A stretch of DNA of 64,000 nucleotides from CALHVX01 sp051027215. GTDB lineage: Bacteria > Pseudomonadota > Gammaproteobacteria > Pseudomonadales > Azotimanducaceae. Under the pieces are notes generated by a model, which had not been told where the DNA came from, did no database searches, and saw only the letters and a list, made by a program, of their open reading frames with translations. The first letter of the stretch is position 1. Each line of letters starts with the position of its first letter. The stretch spans positions 27,486 to 91,485 of the forward strand of contig JBPCXR010000060.1 in assembly GCA_051027215.1 (NCBI GenBank), written 5' to 3'. Shown one piece after another: positions 26,714-35,645 of the stretch. A program made the position numbers and the translations under genes.

Positions 26714-28356
26714 CTGCTGCAGGACAGCTGAGAACAGCCGACGCGCGTTCGCGCCCAATCTGGGCGCCGAGCCGCGTACTGCTCATGCTCAGGTTGCTCA
26801 TCGTAAGGCCGTCGGAGCAGGTCCAGCAGCTCATGAACCTTGCCGAAATCGCCCTGTTCCGCGTCGTCGATGGCCAGCTGAGCGAGATAGTTACGCAACA
26901 CATATTTTGGGTTGGCTTGCTGCATCTGCGAGCGCCGAGCCTGGGGCTCAAGCTCGCTGATGCGCCCAATATAGCGCTCGAGCCAGCCAAGAAACCCCGA
27001 TCGTATTGAACCGTTTACTGCATCAGCGTCATAGAACGCGACACCGAGCGTTGCCAATGCTGAGTCAGGGGTATCTACCGGACTGATCTGCATCAGCGCA
27101 CGGTAGAACAGCGTCATGTCTGTCTCGGCGCTGCACAGCGTTTTCTCCAAATCCTCAAACAGCGCCATATCTTCTGCGCCATCCACAGCTGGCAACCCAA
27201 GCTTGGCGGCGAGCATGTTGGCCGCGAGTTGCTGATAGGTACGGGCGTACTCTGCCAATGCTTCCTCCAGAGGCTCCGGCTGACCTAATAGCGGCAGAAT
27301 GGCGTTCGCAAGCTGCATGAGATTCCACTGCGCGATCGCCGCTTGTTGTCCGAATCGATAACGTCGCTGCCCAGCGTCCGTGGTGTTCGGCGTCCAGTCC
27401 GGATCGTAGTCGTCCAACCAACCGTAGGGCCCGTAGTCGATGGTCAAACCGGTTACAGACATGTTGTCGGTGTTCATCACCCCATGCACGAAACCCACCC
27501 GCAGCCATTCAACAACCATCGCCGCGGTCAACTTACAGACATTACGAAACCAAACCACGTAATCATCGACGGTTACTTGGCCCACTTGTAAATCGCGACC
27601 AGGAAACAAATGCGAAAACTCTGTAACGATGATGAAATCGGTGAATTGTCGCAGTAGGGCTTCTTCCCCCCGGGCGGAGAGCATCTGAAAATGCCCGAAG
27701 CGCACGAAAGTGGGGGCAACGCGACACACCACCGCGCCTGGCTCCAGCGCCGGGTGCCCATCGTAGAGCATGTCACGCATCACCTGTTCGCCGGTCAGAA
27801 CCAGCGACAGCGCACGGGTCGTCGGCACACCGAGGTGATGCATGGCTTCGCTGCACAGAAACTCTCGCAGCGACGAGCGCAGCACAGCAAGGCCGTCGGC
27901 TGTACGAGAAAACGGCGTCGGCCCAGCGCCTTTGAGCTGCAACATCTGCAGGCTTCCATCAACCCCTCGGACTTCGCCCAGATTGATCGCCCGACCATCA
28001 CCGAGCTGCCCTGCCCAGTTACCAAACTGGTGGCCGCCATAGCAGGTGGCGTGAGGATCCATGCCGGCAAGGAGCCGATTGCCGCTGAACACCTCTGCAA
28101 AGGCAGCAGACTCACAGGCTTCGGCGCCCAAGCCAATGAGCTGCGCGACTTCTGGTGCACAGGCAACCAAGCGCGGGGCCGCCACCTGTTGCGGTTTGAC
28201 TCGCACATACAACGCATTGCTAATTTGCCGGCGACTGTTGCTTGCATCGGGGTCAGCAGGCAGCTCGCGGGTAAAGCGGTTGTCAAAGTCAAGAGAGGGA
28301 AAGGCTGGCGCCTCTGGACCAGAAGAAAAACTCGGAGGATCTGTTGCGGCACTCAT
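26710..28356 (-). CDS. selO: protein adenylyltransferase SelO (YdiU/UPF0061)
   Basis: A pseudokinase-fold AMP transferase of about 548 residues. Visible are N-R-F-T-R-E-L-P at the start, Y-G-G-H-Q-F-G-N-W-A-G-Q-L-G-D-G-R-A, L-Q-L-K-G-A-G-P-T-P-F-S-R and the metal-binding D-Y-G-P-Y-G. It ends with G-C-S-Q-L-S-C-S-S, the bacterial cysteine form of the C-terminus that holds selenocysteine in animals. E. coli SelO adenylylates proteins in the redox stress response. ATG 28356 was preferred over the frame to 28410. It is divergent from the AI-2E-family gene. Confidence 0.95.
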   Translation of the reverse strand: MSAATDPPSFSSGPEAPAFPSLDFDNRFTRELPADPDASNSRRQISNALYVRVKPQQVAAPRLVACAPEVAQLIGLGAEACESAAFAEVFSGNRLLAGMDPHATCYGGHQFGNWAGQLGDGRAINLGEVRGVDGSLQMLQLKGAGPTPFSRTADGLAVLRSSLREFLCSEAMHHLGVPTTRALSLVLTGEQVMRDMLYDGHPALEPGAVVCRVAPTFVRFGHFQMLSARGEEALLRQFTDFIIVTEFSHLFPGRDLQVGQVTVDDYVVWFRNVCKLTAAMVVEWLRVGFVHGVMNTDNMSVTGLTIDYGPYGWLDDYDPDWTPNTTDAGQRRYRFGQQAAIAQWNLMQLANAILPLLGQPEPLEEALAEYARTYQQLAANMLAAKLGLPAVDGAEDMALFEDLEKTLCSAETDMTLFYRALMQISPVDTPDSALATLGVAFYDADAVNGSIRSGFLGWLERYIGRISELEPQARRSQMQQANPKYVLRNYLAQLAIDDAEQGDFGKVHELLDLLRRPYDEQPEHEQYAARRPDWARTRVGCSQLSCSS

Positions 28357-28451
28357 ATGCCCATTAGAGCAGGTGTGTTTAGCGCTGAACAGCGCAGCAG
28401 AGAATCCCATCTACGGGCCAAGCAGGCACTAACTGAGTTAGCATAGGCGCG

Positions 28452-29609
28452 ATGACCAGCTCCATAGAACACATCTTTTTCTTCGGCTTGTTAGCGCTTG
28501 CGACCTTGGCATTCTTTGGCGTCATAAATGCCTTCATCGTGCCGTTGTTCTGGGCCACTGCCCTAGCCATTTTGTTCGAGCCGCTGAACGACCGCATGGC
28601 TGCGGCGATCGGCGGTCGTGGTGGGTTCGCATCGCTACTGACCATATTGCTCATCCTGCTAGCCCTCGTGCTACCGCTGATGTTGCTGGGCCTGGTTGTT
28701 ACCGAAGAGGTCGTGCGTCTGATTGAAGCTATTGAAGACGGCAGCATCGATCCGGGTGCGGTTGTCCGTTGGGGCCGCGAGTCGGCACCGCTGTTGTTTG
28801 ACTACGCCGCACGCGTCGGTATCGAACCGGACGGGCTTAAAGAGAAGCTCTCTGGCGCTGCACTCAGCTCAGGTCAGTGGATTGCCTCCCACGCCTTAAA
28901 TCTGGGGCAGAACGCGCTGCGCTTTATGGTCATGCTGCTTCTCACTTTCTACCTACTGTTTTTCTTCCTGCGCGATGGCCACGCCAACGTTGAGCGCTTG
29001 ATTCAGATTCTGCCACTGGGTGATGCGCGCGAACGGCAGCTGTTCGATCGTTTTGCCGCTGTCGTTCGGGCAACGGTAAAGGGCACATTTGTCATCGCGG
29101 CCATTCAAGGATTGATCGGCGGGATAACCTTTGCGCTGCTGGATATCAGAGCAGCGACACTATGGGGAGTGGTCATGGCCATGCTATCGCTGCTCCCCGC
29201 CGTGGGTGCTGCACTCATTTGGGTACCGGCTGCCGGTATGCTCATCGCCGGTGGTGACTGGGTTAGCGCGCTCATTCTGATTGGCGTTGGCATCTTTGTG
29301 ATCGGCCTCGCCGACAATCTGCTCAGACCCATCTTGGTCGGGCGAGATACACAAATGCCCGACTACCTGATATTGCTGGCAACCCTCGGTGGGCTCGCGC
29401 TGTTTGGCATTTCCGGCATGGTTATCGGTCCGCTAATTGCCGCCCTGTTCATCACCCTGTGGGAAATGTTCGAACAGAGCTACGGCGATCGAGATCAAGA
29501 ACTCCTGCGTGACCAGGAGTTGGTAAGCCAAGACGTCGCCGCAGCCACGAACGAAGCAACCGACGATCCTGCAGTTGAGGTCGATGAGCCGCCATCTGCC
29601 ACCAGCTAG
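28452..29609 (+). CDS. AI-2E family transporter (PerM/YdiK type)
   Basis: A 385-residue membrane protein with about eight hydrophobic segments. The family order is seen: two N-terminal helices, a soluble helical region with E-E-V-V-R-L-I-E, and the C-terminal block G-L-A-D-N-L-L-R-P-I-L-V-G with later G-M-V-I-G-P-L-I. Members export small molecules or ions; the substrate cannot be told. The C-terminal tail is acidic. It overlaps the next gene by 26 bp. Confidence 0.9.
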   Translation: MTSSIEHIFFFGLLALATLAFFGVINAFIVPLFWATALAILFEPLNDRMAAAIGGRGGFASLLTILLILLALVLPLMLLGLVVTEEVVRLIEAIEDGSIDPGAVVRWGRESAPLLFDYAARVGIEPDGLKEKLSGAALSSGQWIASHALNLGQNALRFMVMLLLTFYLLFFFLRDGHANVERLIQILPLGDARERQLFDRFAAVVRATVKGTFVIAAIQGLIGGITFALLDIRAATLWGVVMAMLSLLPAVGAALIWVPAAGMLIAGGDWVSALILIGVGIFVIGLADNLLRPILVGRDTQMPDYLILLATLGGLALFGISGMVIGPLIAALFITLWEMFEQSYGDRDQELLRDQELVSQDVAAATNEATDDPAVEVDEPPSATS

Positions 29610-29970
29610 TCGCATACTGGCATTGGCGATTATCAGCCTGCTGCTACTGGCTTGCGCAACGCCTCACACGCCCGAGGTCTGGGTCGGCGCTAATTTCGAG
29701 CGCTTAAACCGGGCCTTCGGAGATCCAGCAGGCATCCTCATCAATGCCCGCAACAACCGCATTTATGCCTTTCGTTTCGACGCCGTACCGCAAACCGTGG
29801 CCAGCGACGATACCCCTACGCCGATCGCCTACGGCGACGCTACCCTGGCACTCGCCGCCACCGATTGCGTGATTCTGTTTGAGCTCTCTGGTCCCGCAGT
29901 TATCGCCTGGGATTGGCAAGGCGACGGTTGCGGGCAACGCGCCCTTCCGCTGCCGTATCAATACCCCTAG
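29584..29970 (+). CDS. small lipoprotein of unknown function
   Basis: A 128-residue protein with a signal peptide ending in the lipobox L-L-L-A-C, so it is likely a lipoprotein. The mature part is short, with three more cysteines, and ends in a tryptophan-rich segment W-D-W-Q-G-D-G-C-G. I do not recognise a family beyond small lipoproteins with a similar length. ATG 29584 has GAGG just upstream and lies inside the end of the transporter gene, suggesting a shared transcript. Confidence 0.72.
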   Translation: MSRHLPPASRILALAIISLLLLACATPHTPEVWVGANFERLNRAFGDPAGILINARNNRIYAFRFDAVPQTVASDDTPTPIAYGDATLALAATDCVILFELSGPAVIAWDWQGDGCGQRALPLPYQYP

Positions 29971-30113
29971 TTTTAGGCAAATAAACTAACTATTCTGCTC
30001 ACCGTGGAGGTTCCGCGGCGGGTCTTTGATCTGCGCCTCGTGTTCACGTTGAGGTGCAAATTACACTGTAGGCTCTGACCATGCCGGTGCATATCCAGCC
30101 GGTGGAGGCAAGC

Positions 30114-31820
30114 ATGACAACTTCAATGCTCTCGATGACCCGCCTGGGCCTCAGCGCTTTGTTGCTGCTGGTCCTCGGTGCGTGCGGCGGCGGTGGAGGC
30201 GGCTCATCTCGCAACAACCCTGCGCCGCCAATCGGCAACCCCGCACCACCCCAGCCTCTCACCCAGGCGCAACTCAACAGTGCCTCCATGATCGCCGCCC
30301 AGAGTACTTTCGGCCTGACTTACGAAGCCATCGTCGATATCGCCGAAACTGGCCCGGAGACATGGCTGGATGAACAGTTCGCGGTGCCGGTGACCACACA
30401 CAAGTCGCTGGTAGACGAGTTGCTCAATGCCCGAGCCGCTGGTGAGTACGCCGAGATCACCGATGATCTCGAGTTCTTGATCCTCAGTCGCCGCTTAGCC
30501 TGGTGGCATCGGGCCTTCAGTGCCCCGGATCTGGTGCGGCAACGAGTGGCGTTTGCGTTAAGCGAGATCTTTGTTGTCGCCGACACAGTCGATGCGCTGA
30601 TCATCAATCCCTACGCACTAGCCACCTACTACGATTTGCTGCTCACCCACAGCTTCGGTAACTATCGCGACCTGCTCAAAGCAGTGGCGCTGCATCCAGC
30701 AATGGGAATCTACCTGAGTCATGTCAACAACCGTAAGGCTGATCCGCTGAACAACACTTTCCCAGACGAAAACTTCGCTCGGGAAGTGATGCAGCTGTTC
30801 TCTATTGGCCTGTTCGAGCTGAACCTGGATGGCAGCATTAAACTCGATGGCAACGGCGATCCTCTACCCACCTACGGCAACGAGCAGATTCGCGAGTTCG
30901 CAAAGATCTTTACCGGGCTGTCTTATGACGGTGATGCGCCCTATTTCGGCAACCCCGAGCCCGTGTATCAGCTGCCGATGATCATGTTCGATGATTTTCA
31001 CGAGCCCGGGAGCAAAACATTGCTGGGCGGTCAGGTTGTGCCAGCAGGTCAGACTGGCGAGCAGGACATCGATGCTGCAGTGGACAACCTCTTCAATCAT
31101 CCCAACGTCGGCCCGTTCATGGCCCGGCTGTTGATTCAGCGCCTGGTTACCTCCAACCCATCACCCGCCTACATTTCCCGAATTGCCAGTATTTTCAATG
31201 ACAATGGCGCTGGCGTACGCGGCGATCTGCAAGCGGTCATTCGCGCCATGTTGCTCGATCAGGAAGCGAGCACACCAACGGATCAGGACCAAGGCGGCAA
31301 ACTTCGAGAACCAATTCTGCGCTACATCGCCTTTGTGCGAGCATTCAACCCGAGCAGCCCGGATGGTTACCTCTTTAACTATGGTTTCTACCTGCAAAAC
31401 GTATTGCGCCAGCATCCGCAATCATCGCCGAGTGTTTTTAATTTCTTTCAGCCTGATCACACACCCGCAGGCACATTGGCAGATGCCGATTTAAAGGCTC
31501 CGGAATTCCAAATCACCACAGCCACCACCATCGCTGGCATGACCAACGTTGTGGATTTCGGCATCAACGCTGATTTCGTTACCGATGTACAACCACCGTT
31601 CGAAACAGTCTCGCTAGACTTCTCGGACTACGTCGCGTTTGCCGATGACTTAGATGGATTACTGGACCGGCTTGATTTGGTCTTCACCTACGGTCAGCTG
31701 AGCGACAGCACCCGTAGCGCGATTATCAACAGCATTCAGGATGTTGAAGACGTCAACTTTCGCACCCGCATGGCGATCTATTTGCTGTTGATTTCGCCTG
31801 ACTACGCAGTACAGAGCTAG
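30114..31820 (+). CDS. DUF1800 family lipoprotein
   Basis: About 568 residues. A signal peptide with lipobox L-G-A-C is followed by a glycine run and a proline-rich linker, then the DUF1800 domain: F-G-L-T-Y-E-A near the start and the signature E-N-F-A-R-E-V-M-Q-L-F-S-I-G-L in the middle. The function is unknown; it almost always stands next to a DUF1501 gene, as here, 11 bp away. ATG 30114 has GGAGG 5 bases upstream, unlike ATG 30081. Confidence 0.9.
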   Translation: MTTSMLSMTRLGLSALLLLVLGACGGGGGGSSRNNPAPPIGNPAPPQPLTQAQLNSASMIAAQSTFGLTYEAIVDIAETGPETWLDEQFAVPVTTHKSLVDELLNARAAGEYAEITDDLEFLILSRRLAWWHRAFSAPDLVRQRVAFALSEIFVVADTVDALIINPYALATYYDLLLTHSFGNYRDLLKAVALHPAMGIYLSHVNNRKADPLNNTFPDENFAREVMQLFSIGLFELNLDGSIKLDGNGDPLPTYGNEQIREFAKIFTGLSYDGDAPYFGNPEPVYQLPMIMFDDFHEPGSKTLLGGQVVPAGQTGEQDIDAAVDNLFNHPNVGPFMARLLIQRLVTSNPSPAYISRIASIFNDNGAGVRGDLQAVIRAMLLDQEASTPTDQDQGGKLREPILRYIAFVRAFNPSSPDGYLFNYGFYLQNVLRQHPQSSPSVFNFFQPDHTPAGTLADADLKAPEFQITTATTIAGMTNVVDFGINADFVTDVQPPFETVSLDFSDYVAFADDLDGLLDRLDLVFTYGQLSDSTRSAIINSIQDVEDVNFRTRMAIYLLLISPDYAVQS

Positions 31821-31831
31821 GAGCGGCAGCC

Positions 31832-33205
31832 ATGAACAGACGTCAATTCGTTACCCACAGCTGCCGCTTGAGCGTGGCTTCTGCAACTTTGTCTAGCTCT
31901 CTGTTACAACTGGGCCTTGCCCGCCAAGCGGCTGCAGCAACCCTTTCTGACTACCGCGCGCTGGTTTGTGTATTGCTCGCCGGCGGCAATGACTCCTTCA
32001 ATATGGTCGTGCCTAACGATGCAGACCAGTACGGGGAATATGCTGCCTTGCGCTCGGACCTTGCTTTGCCCCAAGCCAGTCTGCTGCCTTTGAACGGCAC
32101 CGCTGGGAATGGCCGCAACTACGGTCTGCATCCTGGCATGGCTGGCGTGCAGCAGCTGTACAACAGCGGAGACCTGGCCATAGTCGCTAATGTCGGAACC
32201 CTAATCGATCCCGTTGACGCCGCAGCAATCGCAGCTGGAGCAAAGGTCCCGCTGGGTTTGTATTCTCACTCCGATCAAATCGCTCAGTGGCAAACCGCGG
32301 TCCCAGATGACCGTATCGCCGAAGGCTGGGGCGGCCGGCTCGCCGATCGCATGAACAGCGTGAACCTCGCCAACGGCATTTCCATGAACATCTCCCTGGG
32401 CGGTAGCAACGTTTTCCAAAGCGGCGAGCAGAGCACCGAGTACGCCATCACAGCTGAAGAAGACGGCGCTATTGGCGTCAACGCTTACGATGATGGCACC
32501 GAGTTCGGCACTTTCAAAAAATCCATCATCGATGGTTTACTCGCCGCGCCGCAAACTAATCTGCTGCGACAGGAATATGGGAACCGCTTACGTAATGCTA
32601 TTGACGCAAGAGCCGTGTTCGTCGACGCGCTGCAAAAAGCGCCCACGCTCACCAGTCCGTTTAGCCCATCACCTTTTTCCCAAAGCCTGCGACAGATTGC
32701 CCGGGTAATCTCCGCACGCACCGACCTTGGAGCCTGTCGACAAACCTTTTTTGTCTTGGTCGGTGGCTGGGATCATCACGACGAGGTGCTCGACAATCAG
32801 GCAGCCATGCTTCCGGCCATCAGTCAGGGGTTGACTGAATTCCATGCGGCCTTAGTTGAGCTGGGCATGTTGGACGCGGTGACCACCTTCACCACCTCCG
32901 ATTTTGGCCGAACCCTAACCTCGAACGGCAAAGGATCCGATCACGGCTGGGGCGGCCATCACCTGGTCATGGGCGGTGCCGTCAATGGCGCAACCATGTT
33001 CGGCGACTACCCCGAGCTATCTGCCAACAGCCCGTTAGATACCGGACGCGGAGTCTTCGTGCCAACCACGGCCGTGGATGAGTACTTTGCCGATTTAGCC
33101 ATATGGCTCGGCGTCAGCGACGCGGACTTGGATCAAGTGCTGCCGAATGTTCGGCGCTTCTACACACCCGGTTCAGCACAACCGCCGCTAGGGTTGTTTG
33201 CCTGA
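31832..33205 (+). CDS. DUF1501 family protein (alkaline-phosphatase-like fold)
   Basis: A 457-residue exported protein. The N-terminus has a twin arginine (N-R-R-Q-F-V-T) and a hydrophobic stretch, suggesting Tat export. Family motifs: L-L-A-G-G-N-D-S-F-N, V-G-G-W-D-H-H-D and T-S-D-F-G-R-T-L-T-S-N-G followed by D-H-G-W-G-G-H-H, which match metal sites of sulfatase/phosphatase-like folds. AGGAG lies before the ATG. With the DUF1800 lipoprotein it probably forms a periplasmic or surface pair; substrate unknown. Confidence 0.9.
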   Translation: MNRRQFVTHSCRLSVASATLSSSLLQLGLARQAAAATLSDYRALVCVLLAGGNDSFNMVVPNDADQYGEYAALRSDLALPQASLLPLNGTAGNGRNYGLHPGMAGVQQLYNSGDLAIVANVGTLIDPVDAAAIAAGAKVPLGLYSHSDQIAQWQTAVPDDRIAEGWGGRLADRMNSVNLANGISMNISLGGSNVFQSGEQSTEYAITAEEDGAIGVNAYDDGTEFGTFKKSIIDGLLAAPQTNLLRQEYGNRLRNAIDARAVFVDALQKAPTLTSPFSPSPFSQSLRQIARVISARTDLGACRQTFFVLVGGWDHHDEVLDNQAAMLPAISQGLTEFHAALVELGMLDAVTTFTTSDFGRTLTSNGKGSDHGWGGHHLVMGGAVNGATMFGDYPELSANSPLDTGRGVFVPTTAVDEYFADLAIWLGVSDADLDQVLPNVRRFYTPGSAQPPLGLFA

Positions 33206-33247
33206 TCCTGTTTGCAGATCTGCAGCAGGCGCAAGGCGCGCTTGCCG

Positions 33248-33808
33248 TTAAGCGGCAAACTTGTAATAGGGTGGAATCTGCTCTCGGGCAATGGGCTTGA
33301 GCGTGCTGTAGGGGCTCTGGCCAAAGTAAATGTCTTCGCCAATGAGCTTACCTTCGGCATCCGCTGGCCACACCGTTACCAGCTGCGCATTGCTCAGCCA
33401 GAATTCATGCTCGCTCACAGGCACACCGTTAACCTCGGTCACTCCTGCCGCAAGCACGGACTCAGCTGAATTAACCTGCTTTACCTGGCCTTCGGTCACC
33501 ACGTGATCCGATCCTGCGATGACCCGCTCAACCACAACCTCAAACTGTTCACCACCCACGGCCATCATACCGCTGTAAAACCCCCGTACCTGTTCCCGAC
33601 CCTGCAGCACCATCGGTTCACCGTTACCCCAAAAATGATAGATCGGCTCCGCAGTTAAGGTGTCCATAAGCGCATCGAGATTTCCGGTAATCTCGGCTTC
33701 CATGTGATCCCGCACTTCCTGAATCAGGGCTCGACGGCGAGGATCGGTTTCTTTTTGGGCCGCTTCCGCGAGCGGTAGCCAACTGGCATGGGGTTCAATG
33801 TCGTACAT
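33248..33808 (-). CDS. NTF2-like (SnoaL-type) protein
   Basis: A 186-residue protein with a cone-shaped NTF2-like fold: R-D-H-M-E-A-E-I-T-G-N-L-D-A-L-M-D-T-L in the first helices, Y-H-F-W-G-N-G, and G-R-E-Q-V-R-G-F-Y in the next. Such proteins are isomerases, cyclases or binding proteins for hydrophobic ligands; this longer type often lies near steroid or polycyclic degradation genes. AAGGA lies 8 bases before the ATG. It is divergent from the EthD gene. Confidence 0.78.
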   Translation of the reverse strand: MYDIEPHASWLPLAEAAQKETDPRRRALIQEVRDHMEAEITGNLDALMDTLTAEPIYHFWGNGEPMVLQGREQVRGFYSGMMAVGGEQFEVVVERVIAGSDHVVTEGQVKQVNSAESVLAAGVTEVNGVPVSEHEFWLSNAQLVTVWPADAEGKLIGEDIYFGQSPYSTLKPIAREQIPPYYKFAA

Positions 33809-33939
33809 TCTTAAGTTCCTTGCAGCGCCTCGTCCAACTATTGGTTAAGGTACCATTTGCATTGCGGCAACGCGATGCCACTTAAACCGCAGCAAAACTG
33901 CAATGACTCCAAGCCGCGTACGCGTTGGGCAACACCGTT

Positions 33940-34623
33940 ATGTACAAGCTCTACTGTTTTCTTGAGGCGTTAGATCAATCCGAGGGCTGCGCGGCGGAAG
34001 ATGTGTTTAGCGCCCAAGGCCAAGCGGCAGCGGCGCTGTTGCAATCGATTTACCCCACAAGCGTGGCTCATGTGCAAACCCGAGCCCTGCCAACCCAACT
34101 AGAAGATGCGCTCCCAGCGTATGCCGGCGCGCTGGAAGTCTACTTCGACTCCAAGAGCGCTGCGCTAGACGTCTATCGTAATTGCAGCATGCTAAGCCCT
34201 TTGTGGAACCACAAGCATGTGCAGCTGGGAGCTTCATTGCTCGGGTTACAGCGCGTCGTCAGCCGCTTACCTGCGCATCACTTGCAACCAAGTATCAAGG
34301 GTGTCTTTCCGTTTCGCCGTCGCGCCGATCTCAGCATCGCCGACTTTCAGGCGCATTGGTGGCATCGCCACGCACCCATCGCGGCGCAAACTCAAGACGC
34401 GGTTTACTATCCACAGTGTCACCCACTAGCGGATTGCTACGAAGCTGCGCGCCCGCCATTCGACGGGGTAACGGAGTTGCACTGGCCAGACTACGACAGT
34501 GCCGTCGCCGCCATGCAATCAGAGCAAATGCAACAAGACCAAGCGAACGATGCACAAAACTTCGTCGATACCGACAGCGTCATCTTGTTCTTCGGCGTCG
34601 AGGAGGCGGTCACTCCGCCCTAA
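33940..34623 (+). CDS. EthD domain protein
   Basis: About 227 residues. The C-terminal half carries the EthD pattern: F-P-F-R-R-R-A-D-L-S-I-A-D-F-Q-A-H-W-W-H-R-H-A-P-I-A, a ferredoxin-like alpha/beta domain related to ABM proteins. The N-terminal half appears to be a degenerate second copy. EthD proteins support oxidation of ethers and other hydrophobic substrates by an unclear mechanism. ATG 33940 was chosen; the ribosome-binding site is poor. It is convergent with the selenoprotein gene. Confidence 0.78.
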   Translation: MYKLYCFLEALDQSEGCAAEDVFSAQGQAAAALLQSIYPTSVAHVQTRALPTQLEDALPAYAGALEVYFDSKSAALDVYRNCSMLSPLWNHKHVQLGASLLGLQRVVSRLPAHHLQPSIKGVFPFRRRADLSIADFQAHWWHRHAPIAAQTQDAVYYPQCHPLADCYEAARPPFDGVTELHWPDYDSAVAAMQSEQMQQDQANDAQNFVDTDSVILFFGVEEAVTPP

Positions 34624-34656
34624 CGCCAACCCATGAGTCCTAATTGGGCACCATAG

Positions 34657-35556
34657 CTAGGCACTTTGTTTTTGCCGAGCCTGTCGCGCGCGCCGCTCAT
34701 CACCGGCGCGCTTAAGCTTCTCCCGATTGAAATCATCCACTCGCGCGTAGCGTTCGCGCCAACTTTCATCCTGACTCCAACGAAACGCTGTGCGCTCTAC
34801 AGTGCTCGGCTGCTGCGCCCCGTGCAACAGTGCTAAACCTTGGGTAACGATGGCCCGTTGCATGACCCGATCATAGGGTTTGCCGCAGGGGTTACCCAGT
34901 GGGAAGTCGGTGAATAAGAAGCGGGGCACACCGCAGTATTCGATGATATCCAGCGCAGAGCCCAACACTACCGTGGCAATACCATGGCTTTCGAGCTCTC
35001 GAGCGACCAGACCCACGGTCTGGTGGCAGACGGGTCACAACGGCACCAGCAAAGCGACGTCCGCACCTTCCGCTAGAGCATTTTCACGAATGGCCGGCGC
35101 GTCCTCGGCAATGGTCTGTCTCTGGCTGTACTCCGTGGGCACGCAGTAGTAGCTCGGGGTCAAGCTACCAATTATTCCCTCAGCCACCAAACTCTTCAAA
35201 AGAGTTAACGGAAAATACGATTGCAGATCTTCGGTGTGGGTAGTCTCTTTGTCCCAAGACAGGTCACCGGTGAACAGCGCCTCAGGAGGATCTTCTATGG
35301 AACCCTGGTACAAGGCTTTAGCAAGCAGCAGTGCTTCACCCGAGGGTGATACTCCGTCGCCCGCCTTGCGCCCTGCAATCGGACTGGCCGTGGTAATGAG
35401 CGTAATGCGAGATTCGGCCAAGGTGCGACGCGGACGACTAAACGGTACTTCATCGTTGTGCGCCCACTGATACGCGTCCGGGTAGCCTTGGGCAGCATAG
35501 TAGGCTTTGGTCCTCGCCATGTACGAAACCGTTGCTGCTGTGAATGCCATGCTCAT
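34657..35556 (-). CDS. predicted selenoprotein, GrdB-like (glycine/sarcosine/betaine/proline reductase family), Sec174
   Basis: Two in-phase ORFs (35556-35035 and 34654-34657 end via 35034) form one 299-residue protein if the UGA at 35037-35035 is read as selenocysteine. The junction reads V-A-L-L-V-P-L-U-P-V-C-H-Q-T-V-G-L-V-A-R, giving a UxxC redox motif; related proteins of this family have Cys or Sec there. The second half continues with the family-like G-I-A-T-V-V-L-G-S and I-V/I-E-Y-C-G-V-P-R. A SECIS-like hairpin follows the UGA. Start ATG 35556 has AGGGGA nearby; that site can pair with CCTGGG at 35587-35592. No sel genes are in the window. A pseudogene is the alternative. Confidence 0.75.
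35006..35024 (-). promoter_or_regulatory. bacterial SECIS-like hairpin
   Basis: In the mRNA, ACCAGACC-GUG-GGUCUGGU is a perfect 8-bp stem with a 3-base loop. The loop begins 19 bases after the UGA and starts with GU. As I recall the bSECIS model, the apical loop lies roughly 16-37 bases from the UGA with a G among its first two bases; this fits. It lies within the coding sequence, as bacterial SECIS elements must. Confidence 0.7.
35035..35037 (-). other. in-frame UGA, predicted selenocysteine codon (Sec174)
   Basis: The only stop between two in-phase halves of one family domain; the codon sits where U-P-V-C forms a redox pair with C177. Confidence 0.72.
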
Positions 35557-35645
35557 GCGCTCCCCTGGGTTGATTTTGGAGCATACCCCAGGCAGATATG
35601 CGGGCGGTATAGCCGACTGGAATAACTCTTAGCTTCCCAAAAGAA

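Noticed and set aside
26710..28356. SelO as a second selenoprotein
   Set aside because: The name is historical; the codon at the C-terminal site is cysteine and the frame ends normally.
34657..35016. Separate small gene starting at GTG 35016, downstream of a complete gene ending at 35035
   Set aside because: It would begin in the middle of the family domain without a ribosome-binding site; the phase is the same and the UGA is followed by a SECIS-like hairpin, so one selenoprotein gene explains it better. A pseudogene remains possible.
35564..35592. Regulatory hairpin that hides the ribosome-binding site of the selenoprotein gene
   Set aside because: Only 6 bp of stem with a 17-base loop; too weak to list as a feature of its own.
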